NCBI GenBank assembly: GCA_964456445.1 | Contig: CAYWBI010000036.1 | Span: 1-25,786 of the forward strand | Direction of reading: 5' to 3' | DNA length: 25,786 bases | From: CAYWBI01 sp964456445 | GTDB taxonomy: Bacteria > Calditrichota > Calditrichia > Calditrichales > J004 | Part shown: positions 14,396 to 23,253 of the stretch, in pieces | Numbering within the stretch: position 1 is the stretch's first letter | How the letters are laid out: each line of letters starts with the position of its first letter | Program-made: the position numbers and the translations under genes | Notes under the pieces: model-generated | Told to the model about the DNA's origin: nothing | The model's input: the letters and a program-made list of their open reading frames with translations, nothing else | Database searches by the model: none

Positions 14396-16297
14396 TTATT
14401 TTAATTCGTAGCTATTATTTTCTTTTACGGCATCGGGAATATGGCTGCCCCCCAATTCAACCCGTACAACCTTTTGATCGACTGGTATGTTAAACGTTAC
14501 CGTAGTATTTCCATCTGCCCAGGCCGCTGCCGTTTTAGTTATGCTTTTGCTGCTGTCATTGGCAAAGATCAGATTGACCTTTACCGGGGTCGGAAAATTG
14601 CCAACTTTTTCAACCACAACGCGGATCGTGCCGTTTTTACGTTCGACCTTTTTTATCCCAAGATCCGGATAGCCCGATTCAAAAAACCAGGGTTTTAAAT
14701 ACCAGTTGAGATTTTGTCCACTAAGATCATTTATCGAATTAAAAAAATCATAAGGCAAGGGGTGTTTGCCGTGCCAGCGGTTCATATAGCCATGCATGAC
14801 CTTTAAAAATAATTTATCACCAAGCATATCACGGAGTATGGCATAGGCTGTGGCCGGTCGTCCATATGATGCGGTGCGGTAGGTAGAACCACGCTCCATC
14901 ACCGATGGCGTTATCGGTGGCAATTCCATTTCCTGACCTGCAAAACGAATGTAACGTTTTACACGGATTGCCCGCTGGTCATAATCAGGGGCGAAATGGG
15001 CTTGGAGATCAAAAGGCAGCATGGTCGCCCAGCCCTCATCCATCCAGGCGTATTTGCGTTCATTAATCCCCATATAAAACGGAAAATAGCTATGGGTGAT
15101 TTCATGGCTGGTCAAACCAACCGCCCGGCTCCATTTATCTATGTTGGTATCATTTATGATCATTGGGAATTCCATCCCGCCGCTTCCACCGTTAAAAGCC
15201 GTCAGCTTTGGGAAGGGGAAAGGTACGGCCGGAAATGTTTTAGACAGGTAGCCAATAGTCAGGGCCGCAATGGAGTCCACCTCGTAAAAACCTTTTGATT
15301 CCGGTTTGTATGCTGCGCTTACAAACACGCGACGGCCATTGTCGCCAACATCCACGCTGGTGGCGTCCCATAAGTAATGATCGCTCATGGCAAAAGCAAA
15401 ATCCGGTACCTGTTTGGCAATCAGGTGCCAGCTTTTGGCATTGGGGTTAATAACAATCGAATCCTTTGCATAGCTTTCTTTGTTAATAATTCGGAATATT
15501 TTATCGCTATGATGGGCGTCGTTAAACATCTTCAATTGTTGCTCCGGATAGATTTCATCCGGGTTTTGCAGTATTCCCGTACCCCAAACGTTAAAACCGG
15601 CAGGTGTATGGATCTGAACGTCGTAATCGCTGAAATCATTGTAGAACTCTTGTTGACCGGTATAATTGATCCGGTCCCAGCCATCCACATCATCATAAAC
15701 GGCCAATTGCGGATACCAATAGCCAATGAAAAAGGATGACTTGTCATAGGCCCCCGCGCGTATCTGTGATTTGTTGGGGATGGTGTAATCCCAGGTGATT
15801 TCGACGCGGACATTGTCGTTTGGAGCGAGCGGATTGCTGAGCTGTACAAACAGATTGGTGCCCATTCGCCGCGCTTTGGAATGCGCCTCGTGCAGATCGA
15901 TCTTTTGCCCGTTTACTACCAGTGAATGAATATGCATGCCCTCATTTACAACGCTTGGGTCGATAGGGAAGTCGCGCATGTTGCCTTTTTTATAGAGATC
16001 GGGATAGGTACGCAGGACTAATTGCTTGAGACTGTCGGGACTTTCGTTAAAATAAATGATCCGGGCCTGACCGCTAAGCAGACGGCTGTGCGGATATACA
16101 TGCACCGAAATTTTATATTGCGAATGGTTTTGCCAATACGACTTACCGGGCAAACCGTCCATGGAGCGGGTACCAGCCTTAAAGGCTTTTTGTATATTAA
16201 TCGGCATATACAAACTGTTTATCTGCCCGCTGCCTATATGGGCCATACCAAAACAAATGGCAATAAAAAACAGAAATGTAACCCGAAATTTGCGCAT
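14396..16297 (-). CDS. Secreted M1-family zinc metallopeptidase
   Basis: The start is the ATG at 16297, spaced six bases from AAGGAGG; the ATG two codons upstream is too close to that site. The 633-residue product has a signal peptide (cleavage near residue 23). The gluzincin motif is intact: H398-E399-I-T-H402 followed by E421 in WMDEGW, the HEXXH-X18-E spacing of family M1. GGSGGMEFPMI before it corresponds to the exopeptidase (GAMEN-like) motif in altered form. It would remove N-terminal residues from peptides in the periplasm or outside the cell. The C-terminal 90 or so residues look like a beta-rich domain. It lies downstream of the SNF2 gene on the same strand, with 182 bp between them, and is functionally unrelated to the cytochrome island. 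Confidence 0.9.
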   Translation of the reverse strand: MRKFRVTFLFFIAICFGMAHIGSGQINSLYMPINIQKAFKAGTRSMDGLPGKSYWQNHSQYKISVHVYPHSRLLSGQARIIYFNESPDSLKQLVLRTYPDLYKKGNMRDFPIDPSVVNEGMHIHSLVVNGQKIDLHEAHSKARRMGTNLFVQLSNPLAPNDNVRVEITWDYTIPNKSQIRAGAYDKSSFFIGYWYPQLAVYDDVDGWDRINYTGQQEFYNDFSDYDVQIHTPAGFNVWGTGILQNPDEIYPEQQLKMFNDAHHSDKIFRIINKESYAKDSIVINPNAKSWHLIAKQVPDFAFAMSDHYLWDATSVDVGDNGRRVFVSAAYKPESKGFYEVDSIAALTIGYLSKTFPAVPFPFPKLTAFNGGSGGMEFPMIINDTNIDKWSRAVGLTSHEITHSYFPFYMGINERKYAWMDEGWATMLPFDLQAHFAPDYDQRAIRVKRYIRFAGQEMELPPITPSVMERGSTYRTASYGRPATAYAILRDMLGDKLFLKVMHGYMNRWHGKHPLPYDFFNSINDLSGQNLNWYLKPWFFESGYPDLGIKKVERKNGTIRVVVEKVGNFPTPVKVNLIFANDSSKSITKTAAAWADGNTTVTFNIPVDQKVVRVELGGSHIPDAVKENNSYELK

Positions 16298-16371
16298 GGC
16301 CATCCTCCTTATTTTATAAAACAGCAATATATCAACGATTTGCATTACATCCAAAGCGATGAATGCCGCAA

Positions 16372-16390
16372 AAAAAGGTTAAAGCCTTTT
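16372..16390 (-). terminator. Weak terminator-like hairpin after the SNF2 gene
   Basis: Read on the minus strand, aaaagg-ctttaa-cctttt is followed by further T residues. The stem is only six pairs and two of them are G-C, so the call is weak. A second, stronger stem without a T run lies at 16407-16428 (cctttccaa/ttggaaggg). Confidence 0.3.
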
Positions 16391-16466
16391 ATAGACTCCG
16401 ATTGTTCCTTTCCAATAGGTTGGAAGGGCGAGGCGCCGACGGACTTTAGGGTTTATTCTATATTTG

Positions 16467-16476
16467 CCCCCCCCCC
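16467..16476. repeat. Homopolymer tract of ten C (ten G on the minus strand)
   Basis: Ten consecutive C are followed by GGG, three bases downstream of the SNF2 stop codon on the minus strand and about 170 bp upstream of the M1 peptidase start. No other tract of this length was noticed in the window. Slippage here would change no visible coding frame, but could alter spacing in the leader of the peptidase gene, or may simply be an assembly-prone site. Confidence 0.9.
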
Positions 16477-16479
16477 GGG

Positions 16480-19224
16480 TCATGAAAAAAGGTTTTCGAT
16501 ATCCGCCCGTTCAAGGGTCTTAAAGAAAGTGCTATCGGTTGGGATAATCTGCTCGGAAAGCCCCTTTTTCCTTTTTTGTAATTGAAGGATTTTTTCTTCC
16601 ACGCTTCCGCGCGTAATCATTTTATAAACGAAGACCTGTTTTTTTTGCCCGATGCGGTGGGCGCGGTCGCTGGCCTGCGCTTCCACGGCAGGGTTCCACC
16701 AGGGGTCCAAATGGACAACGTATTCGGCGGCGGTCAGGTTAATGCCCGAGCCGCCTGCCTTTAACGAGATTAGGAACAATTTGCATTCCGGGTCGTCCTG
16801 AAAGCGGTCCACCTGTGCCTGGCGTCCGCGTGTCCGACCGTCCAAATAGGCAAAGGGCAGGGCCCTGTCTTCCAGTTCGTTGCGTAACAGGTCCAATGCT
16901 TTTACAAATTGTGAAAAGATAAGCGCCTTGTGACCTTCTTTTACAATTTCATCGATAAGTTCCAGCACAGCGGTGTATTTTGGACTGGGCGTGACGGGCG
17001 ACCCTTCGTCCGCCAAATGCGGGTGGATGCTGATCTGCCGCAGGCGAAGCAATCCTTCCAAAACGCTTATTTTGGATTTGTTGACGCCGACCGCGTCGAT
17101 CTTCTTTAATAGATGCGCCCGGTAATAATCACGCCATTTATTGTAGGCTTCCTGCTGGGCACTGTCCATTTCGCAATAAAAGACCGTCTCGGTCTTTGGG
17201 GGCAGGTCCGGGGCAACATCTTCCTTTTTGCGCCTTAGGACAAAAGGATAGATAAGCCGGTTCAGTTTTTCTGCCCGGTCCCTGTCGCCGCCCATTTCAA
17301 TTGGGTCGGCAAAATTCTCCCGGAAAAAGTTAAAACTGCCCAACATACCGGGGTTCAGGAAACGGAACAGGGACCACAATTCGCCCACGTTGTTTTCGAT
17401 GGGGGTGCCGCTGAGCGCCAGACGGTGGCCGGGGGTCAGTTTAAAAGCGGCTTTAGCGGTTTGCGATTGCGGGTTCTTGATCTTTTGTGATTCGTCAAGG
17501 ATCAGGTAATAAAGGGGTAGGGAGGCAAACAACGATACATCCCGCCGCATCAGGGCATAGGTGGTGATGATCAGTTCCTGCCCGGACAAAAAAGCCAGGT
17601 CCTTATTACGCCCTATGCCATAAAACAAATAATAGGACAATGTCGGGGCAAATTTTTCGATTTCCTTTTCCCAGTTAAAGATTACCGATGTGGGCGCCAC
17701 GATCAGGGAGGGCCTGCCCGGTTGAGGGCGGGCCAACAACAAGGCCAGGGTTTGGACCGTTTTGCCAAGGCCCATGTCATCGGCCAGACAACCGCCGTAT
17801 CCAAATTCATGTAAAAAGGTAAGCCATTCCAGGGCACCTTGTTGATACGGGCGCAGTTTACCCTGCAAAGCCCTGGGCACGGACACTTTTTTGATTTCTT
17901 TAAATGATTTTAAATTTTGCAGTTTGTTTTTGAAATTACCATCGGGATTTTCCAATATCCCGTTTTCAAACGCCATGTCTAAAAAAAGCAGGTTGTTTTT
18001 GCCAAAACGCAACATATCGTTTCCGGGGACTTTTTTACCGAACGACTGCAATAGGGACAGCCCTTCCACAATCTCTCTGGTCAACTGGGCGTAGCGGCCA
18101 TCGCTTAACCGAACGAAACGGCCGGCAGTTTTCTGCAATTGCTCTGCGATCTCCCTTGCGGAGATACGGATACCGTCAAAATCCAGTTCCAGGTTTAAAT
18201 CGAACCAATCGGTTTTGCCATGAACGGCGCCGTACAGTTTGGGCTTGGCGTCCAGGATTTTAAATCTTTCCAATTTTTCCCTGCCCTGGGTTTTAAGGCC
18301 GTCCGCTTCCAATGCAGGCAGCTCATTGAACAGCCATTCCAGGGGCGATATGTCTTTGGCCACATAAAAAAGACCGAATTCTTCTTTCACGTTATGGGCA
18401 AGAAGGCTTTTTATGGTTTGTGATTCGGCTTTTTTATCCCGATGTGCAATGGTATAACCAGTATCGGTTCTCTTTACAAAGATATCATTCCTGGCCGGAT
18501 AATTGATTTCCAGGCCGCGGTCATAGATAAACGAGAGGCCCATTTCGAGGAAGTTGCCGTTTTCCTTTAAATGGAGCCGCTTTTCACGGACGGTATCAAT
18601 ATGCCCAAGGGCAATCGGCGGCCGGAACTCAACCGGGACTTGTGCTTCCAGCAAAAGCGGATAAGTGGCGGTCATAAACGCATCCAAACCGCCGGGCGGT
18701 TCCACGTTTTTCTTTTGGGTAAAAGCTAAAATAATTGTTCCTTTGACTTTCACATCCACAAAATAAAGGACCCCGCCTTTGTAAAGATAATGATACCCGG
18801 CGGTAAGCATGAAGAAATGTTCGTCCAATGGTCCAAGGTCGCTGCCGTCCGGGTGGAGAAGCATGGCCGTTAACTGCGCGGCCCCTCTCTCATTTGTTTT
18901 GACCTTTATACGAAATTTTATCTTTTCCGGGTAAAAAGTGACCGGCGTGTTTGTTTTGCCCTCTATAAGCGTGGCCCCCTTTATCATATTCAATACATGT
19001 CCCATGCCCCCACCATAGGCGTATCCATCATAATTATAGGTAAAAGCCTCTTTATGCGAAGATTTGTTAAGCGCGTTAAGGGCAAATTTTTCCTGTGAGC
19101 TAAGTGTAAGTCCGGGATCGGACAGTGACTGGCCGTTTAATAGAAAAGTACGCCCGGGACGGCCATTGCCGTCCGGCTCGCACAATACGGGCCGGATGTT
19201 CCAACGGTCGCTTTCCAACTCCAC
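16480..19224 (-). CDS. SWI2/SNF2-family DNA-dependent ATPase (helicase-like)
   Basis: At least 914 residues, counted from a GTG at 19224. The C-terminal half carries the SNF2 motor. ADDMGLGKT is motif I (K488). DESQ (577-580) is the Walker B box, a variant of DEAH seen in bacterial SNF2 proteins. LSGTPIENN is motif III, and AHRIGQ (H856, R857) is motif VI. Residues 1 to about 440 are a bacterial SNF2-associated region of unassigned function. Such proteins remodel protein-DNA complexes or translocate on DNA; the cellular target is unknown. There is no ribosome site before GTG 19224, and the frame stays open upstream for over 50 codons without an in-frame ATG. That upstream sequence reads like protein (for example LTFKVELESDRWNIRP across the GTG), so the true start is probably further upstream. 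Confidence 0.88.
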   Translation of the reverse strand: MELESDRWNIRPVLCEPDGNGRPGRTFLLNGQSLSDPGLTLSSQEKFALNALNKSSHKEAFTYNYDGYAYGGGMGHVLNMIKGATLIEGKTNTPVTFYPEKIKFRIKVKTNERGAAQLTAMLLHPDGSDLGPLDEHFFMLTAGYHYLYKGGVLYFVDVKVKGTIILAFTQKKNVEPPGGLDAFMTATYPLLLEAQVPVEFRPPIALGHIDTVREKRLHLKENGNFLEMGLSFIYDRGLEINYPARNDIFVKRTDTGYTIAHRDKKAESQTIKSLLAHNVKEEFGLFYVAKDISPLEWLFNELPALEADGLKTQGREKLERFKILDAKPKLYGAVHGKTDWFDLNLELDFDGIRISAREIAEQLQKTAGRFVRLSDGRYAQLTREIVEGLSLLQSFGKKVPGNDMLRFGKNNLLFLDMAFENGILENPDGNFKNKLQNLKSFKEIKKVSVPRALQGKLRPYQQGALEWLTFLHEFGYGGCLADDMGLGKTVQTLALLLARPQPGRPSLIVAPTSVIFNWEKEIEKFAPTLSYYLFYGIGRNKDLAFLSGQELIITTYALMRRDVSLFASLPLYYLILDESQKIKNPQSQTAKAAFKLTPGHRLALSGTPIENNVGELWSLFRFLNPGMLGSFNFFRENFADPIEMGGDRDRAEKLNRLIYPFVLRRKKEDVAPDLPPKTETVFYCEMDSAQQEAYNKWRDYYRAHLLKKIDAVGVNKSKISVLEGLLRLRQISIHPHLADEGSPVTPSPKYTAVLELIDEIVKEGHKALIFSQFVKALDLLRNELEDRALPFAYLDGRTRGRQAQVDRFQDDPECKLFLISLKAGGSGINLTAAEYVVHLDPWWNPAVEAQASDRAHRIGQKKQVFVYKMITRGSVEEKILQLQKRKKGLSEQIIPTDSTFFKTLERADIENLFS

Positions 19225-19599
19225 TTTAAATGTAAGTTTTTTTTGGGGTTTTGTATTGGAATTATTCAGTTTTGCCTCCGGTTTGCCTGATAAAAGGTAA
19301 TTGGTCTTTTCTGCCGGCCGGGGGCGCAGCCATGCCCATTTTAGCCGAAAACAGAAAATATAAATATTTGAAATTAAAAAAAATTATATAAAAGAATTAT
19401 GTTTCCAATTAATCCGGGGCGTCGCCTTTTTTTGCGTGATCATGGAAATATGGTTATCTTGCCTGCCCTGAATGTAAATGGTGTATTTGTGTTCAATCTG
19501 TTTGATTGCGCTTCCCGTTAGATTCGGGTAGTGTGGTTAAAACTAATTTTATCGATGGACAATAATTTAAAAATATAAAGCCTTTTGTTGAAAGAAAAA
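19225..19599. promoter_or_regulatory. Divergent intergenic region, SNF2 (-) and U32 gene (+)
   Basis: This 375-bp stretch must hold promoters for both directions. On the minus strand the SNF2 frame remains open from 19225 to at least about 19370, so part of it is probably coding. The centre (19360-19400) is very AT-rich. I see no RNA gene, no clear -35/-10 pair and no strong repeat. Confidence 0.4.
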
Positions 19600-21012
19600 A
19601 TGCAGAAAAAAACCGAACTCCTGATGCCTGCGGGCAATTTTGAAAAAATGCAGTACGCCTATGCCTATGGCGCCGACGCCGTATATATGGGCATCCCGAT
19701 GTTTTCCCTGCGCGCGCGTGAAAACGGCTTTAAACGTGATACGGTTATCGAAGCCATCAATTATGCCCATGGGCTTAATAAAAAGGTGTATCTGACGGCC
19801 AATATCCTTCCACATAATCACAAAGTCGGACCGTTTATCAAATATATCGGAAAGTTATTGGACGAAACACAACCGGATGCCTGGATTATGTCCGATCCCG
19901 GAATGATTATGCTCATGCGTGAGCGCCATCCCGATCAGGAAATCCATCTGTCCGTTCAGGCCAACACGGTCAATTATGCAAGCGCTAAATTCTGGGAAAA
20001 GGTGGGTATAAAACGCATTATTCTCTCGCGTGAGTTGAGTATCAGGGAAATAAAAACCATCCATGACTATTGCCCGGACATCGAATTGGAAGCATTTGTG
20101 CATGGGGCCATTTGCATCGCCTATTCTGGACGCTGTCTGATTTCCAACTATATGTCTTACCGTGACCCCAATCAGGGGACCTGCTCTCACTCCTGCCGCT
20201 GGCAATACAAAATGTATAAAAAGGACGACAATCAGCCAAAATCGTGGTTGCCACAGGCCGTTGCCGATGGGCTGCAACCCGCGGTTACCCAGCAGGGCGA
20301 CGCGTATGCGCCGTTACGTGGCGATTATTATCTTGAGGAAACCGAACGACCGGGCGAATTTATGCAAATTGACGAAGATGAAAACGGCACGTACCTGATG
20401 AATGCCCGTGACCTTTGTGCCATCGAATATCTCGATGAGCTGCGCGCGGCCGGTGTTGTCAGTTTTAAGGTGGAAGGACGCAATAAATCCTCCTACTATG
20501 CGGCGACCGTTGCGCGGGCATACCGCCATGCCATCGACGATATGGAAGCTGGCCGGCCCTTTAATCCGGAAAACCTTACCGATGTATTTGCCGCGGCCAA
20601 TAAGGGCTATATTGCCGGATTTTATAAAGGCAATCCGGGAAAATCTGCCCAAAAATTTGATGGCACCCGGGCCGAGCAGGTGTGCTATCGGGTCTCCGGT
20701 CTGATACGCGACTATGATGCCTTGCGTAAGATGATTAAGGTTGAGCCCCGCAACCCCATTCAAACCGGAATGAAACTGGAGTTGGTGGAAGCGGATAAAA
20801 TAAGGACTATCGAAGTAGAAAAAATATATGACGCCCACATGCATGCAATTGATGTGATCCATGGCGGCCTGCACCATTGCTGGATACCCCTTGATCTGGC
20901 GCCCGCCGAATTCGCATTTTTACGCGAACAAACTGCTGACTTTGATCCGCTTGAAGTAGAGTTAAGCAGCAACGCAAATTCTTCATGCGGAGATGCCTGT
21001 AGTTGTGGCTAA
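19600..21012 (+). CDS. trhP: U32-family protein, probable tRNA uridine hydroxylase TrhP (YegQ type)
   Basis: The start ATG at 19600 begins MQKKTELLMPAGNFEKM; an in-frame TTG at 19585 is less likely. The 470-residue protein has the U32 signature EAFVHGAICIAYSGRCLISN, with cysteines C172, C179, C195 and C199 placed to bind an iron-sulphur cluster. SFKVEGRNKSSYY and the RPGEFM/NARDLC segments are typical of the YegQ branch. In Escherichia coli TrhP makes 5-hydroxyuridine at the tRNA wobble position using prephenate. Compared with that branch there is extra sequence of about 35 residues after CRWQYKMYKK, and the protein ends in a cysteine-rich tail SSCGDACSCG. The older name 'collagenase-like U32 peptidase' is probably misleading here. 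The paralogues RlhA and UbiU/V are alternatives but fit less well. Confidence 0.82.
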   Translation: MQKKTELLMPAGNFEKMQYAYAYGADAVYMGIPMFSLRARENGFKRDTVIEAINYAHGLNKKVYLTANILPHNHKVGPFIKYIGKLLDETQPDAWIMSDPGMIMLMRERHPDQEIHLSVQANTVNYASAKFWEKVGIKRIILSRELSIREIKTIHDYCPDIELEAFVHGAICIAYSGRCLISNYMSYRDPNQGTCSHSCRWQYKMYKKDDNQPKSWLPQAVADGLQPAVTQQGDAYAPLRGDYYLEETERPGEFMQIDEDENGTYLMNARDLCAIEYLDELRAAGVVSFKVEGRNKSSYYAATVARAYRHAIDDMEAGRPFNPENLTDVFAAANKGYIAGFYKGNPGKSAQKFDGTRAEQVCYRVSGLIRDYDALRKMIKVEPRNPIQTGMKLELVEADKIRTIEVEKIYDAHMHAIDVIHGGLHHCWIPLDLAPAEFAFLREQTADFDPLEVELSSNANSSCGDACSCG

Positions 21013-21196
21013 AGGACTGTTGTTTTTATGATTTGTGTCTTGTCGTCTCTCCAATCTTTCATCGGATTTTAAAAGAGCAAGGCCAAAACTTGTAATCCAA
21101 AAAACCACGTTGCCTGTTGCTACTCTGTCTGCACGGATGAAATTGCAGCCGGATATTTATATAGGCAGCGATCGGGTTTTGCTGTCTTACGGAATA

Positions 21197-21219
21197 CCGG
21201 GTCAAATTTTTTGGCCCGG
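21197..21219 (+). terminator. Hairpin downstream of the U32 gene
   Basis: ccgggtc (21197-21203) pairs with ggcccgg (21213-21219), one G-T pair, around a 9-base loop rich in T. It is followed by pyrimidine-rich but not pure T sequence. It lies in the 286-bp gap before the symporter gene and could be a weak terminator or a leader element for that gene. No other feature is evident in the gap. Confidence 0.35.
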
Positions 21220-21298
21220 TTGCTTCTCTCACTTGTTCCTTTTCTCCGGGATGTCTATCTTTGCAGATCACTTTTTCCATAAAATAAAGGTATTCAGC

Positions 21299-23113
21299 AT
21301 GGCATTGTCGGCGCTGGATTGGGGCATTATCATCGCGTTCTTTATTCTCTCTTTGCTTATTGGATTGATTGTTTCCAAACGGGCGGGGAAAAATGCATCG
21401 GAATATTTTCTCTCCGGGCGCAATATGCCCTGGTGGCTACTTGGTGTTTCCATGGTGGCCACGACTTTCTCTGCTGATACGCCCAATCTTGTAACGGATA
21501 TTGTGCGTCAGCATGGGGTGGCCGGTAATTGGGTGTGGTGGGCCTTTTTGTTGACCGGTATGTTGACTGTCTTTGTTTATGCCAAACTTTGGCGACGTTC
21601 GCGTGTTTTAACCGATCTGGAATTTTATGAGTTGCGTTATTCGGGTAAGGCCGCCGCATTTTTACGCGGCTTTCGTGCCCTTTATCTTGGGGTCTTTTTT
21701 AATATCCTGATCATGGCCTCGGTTTCTCTGGCAATGATTAAAATTGGCGGTGTCATGCTGGGCTGGACACCGTTGCAAACCCTGTTGGCGGCTTCGATTA
21801 TAACCGTGGCCTATAGCTCGCTCGGCGGTCTGCGCGGGGTACTTATAACCGATTTTTTCCAATTTAGCATCGCCATGATCGGTGCTTTTGGAGCGGCTTA
21901 TGTTGCGGTGAACCTGCCACAGGTTGGTGGGTTAAGTAATATGCTTCAACATACATCGGTTTTGCCAAAATTAAATCTTTTACCGGATTTTAATGATCAT
22001 GAAGCATTGATCTCCTTATTTATTTTGCCCCTGGCTGTGCAATGGTGGAGTGTCTGGTATCCCGGCTCCGAACCGGGCGGTGGCGGATATATCGCCCAAC
22101 GCATGCTTTCGGCCAAGGATGAAAAAAATGCTGTGGGTGCCACTCTTTTTTTTAATGCCGCACACTATGCCCTGCGTCCCTGGCCATGGATTCTTGTCGC
22201 ACTGGCCTCGCTTATTGTCTATCCGGATTTAGCATCGCTGCACCATGCTTTTCCTGCCATTGATCCCTCTGTAGTAAAGAATGATTTGGCCTACCCGGCA
22301 ATGTTGACCTTTTTGCCGAATGGCCTGTTGGGTTTGGTTATTGCCTCTTTGATTGCCGCGTTTATGTCCACCATTTCCACACATCTCAACTGGGGTTCAT
22401 CATATATTGTGAACGACTTTTATCAACGCTTTGTCAATCCACAGGCCAGTGATAAAAAATTGGTTTCCGTCGGGCGCTGGTCCACGGTGGTATTGATGAT
22501 ATTTGTCATTGCTCTGGCTTTGTTGCTCAGCAATGCCCTGCAGGCTTTTAATATTTTACTTCAAATTGGCGCCGGAACCGGGCTCCTATTTATATTGCGC
22601 TGGTTTTGGTGGCGAATCAATCCATACAGTGAGATTACCGCCATGATGGTTTCATTCGTTGTGGCCATCTATTTCCAGGCGATCCATCCGCACACCGGAT
22701 TGGCGCCCATCTCCACCCATATACAGCTTTTAAGCGGGGTAATTATCACAACTGTCGCCTGGCTGACCGTCACTTTCCTTACATCACCAAGTGATGACGA
22801 AGCCCTTTTCCGTTTTTATAATCTCGTGCACCCGGGCGGGCCCGGTTGGAAAGGGGTCATTGAGAAAATGAAATTACATAAAATCACTGAACAAAACTAT
22901 GATGAAGCCTGGGATGTTCCACAAGGAATTTTAAACATGCTGTTAGGATGTTTTGGTGTATATGGGGCATTGTTTGCCACCGGTAACTGGTTATATGGAA
23001 ATGTACTGAGTGCATCCGGCTTAAGCCTGGTTTCCATGGGCGCGATATATGGTTTGTTTGTAAACTGGAAAAAAATGCGGGTGGACAATGCCGGACAAAT
23101 TAAAACCCGCTAA
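21299..23113 (+). CDS. Sodium:solute symporter (SSS family)
   Basis: The start ATG at 21299 begins MALSALDWGI right at the first membrane helix and follows AAAGG by eight bases. The frame is open 88 codons further upstream, but that part is not hydrophobic in the expected way and contains a hairpin, so I exclude it. The 604-residue protein has about 13-15 membrane helices. The segment SGRNMPWWLLGVSMVATTFSAD, just after the first helix, is the SSS-family signature region, and SSLGGLRGVLITDFFQF lies in the fifth-helix region. It would import a small solute with sodium. The C-terminal about 100 residues add a charged loop and two further helices. The substrate cannot be read from the sequence. 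There is no operon link to neighbours. Confidence 0.88.
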   Translation: MALSALDWGIIIAFFILSLLIGLIVSKRAGKNASEYFLSGRNMPWWLLGVSMVATTFSADTPNLVTDIVRQHGVAGNWVWWAFLLTGMLTVFVYAKLWRRSRVLTDLEFYELRYSGKAAAFLRGFRALYLGVFFNILIMASVSLAMIKIGGVMLGWTPLQTLLAASIITVAYSSLGGLRGVLITDFFQFSIAMIGAFGAAYVAVNLPQVGGLSNMLQHTSVLPKLNLLPDFNDHEALISLFILPLAVQWWSVWYPGSEPGGGGYIAQRMLSAKDEKNAVGATLFFNAAHYALRPWPWILVALASLIVYPDLASLHHAFPAIDPSVVKNDLAYPAMLTFLPNGLLGLVIASLIAAFMSTISTHLNWGSSYIVNDFYQRFVNPQASDKKLVSVGRWSTVVLMIFVIALALLLSNALQAFNILLQIGAGTGLLFILRWFWWRINPYSEITAMMVSFVVAIYFQAIHPHTGLAPISTHIQLLSGVIITTVAWLTVTFLTSPSDDEALFRFYNLVHPGGPGWKGVIEKMKLHKITEQNYDEAWDVPQGILNMLLGCFGVYGALFATGNWLYGNVLSASGLSLVSMGAIYGLFVNWKKMRVDNAGQIKTR

Positions 23114-23158
23114 ACGCATAAAACAACCTATCTGAAGTATATCGACCTAAAGATAAAT

Positions 23159-23190
23159 GGACAGTTATTGTCCGAACCGTTTATTTTTTT
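23159..23190 (+). terminator. Weak terminator-like hairpin after the symporter gene
   Basis: ggaca/tgtcc (23159-23163 and 23169-23173) has a 5-base loop. A run of eight T comes only after seven to ten intervening bases, so the arrangement is poor for intrinsic termination. It lies in the 140-bp gap before the next gene. Confidence 0.3.
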
Positions 23191-23253
23191 TAAATCCTTA
23201 CGCCTTTCTCCGAATTTTAAAGGAAATAACATTTTATTAGTCCGGAGGAAACC

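Noticed and set aside
21035..21298. 88-residue N-terminal extension of the symporter
   Set aside because: The sequence before 21299 has no ribosome site at its start, covers a hairpin and is not typical of the family; ATG 21299 has a Shine-Dalgarno sequence and starts at the first helix.
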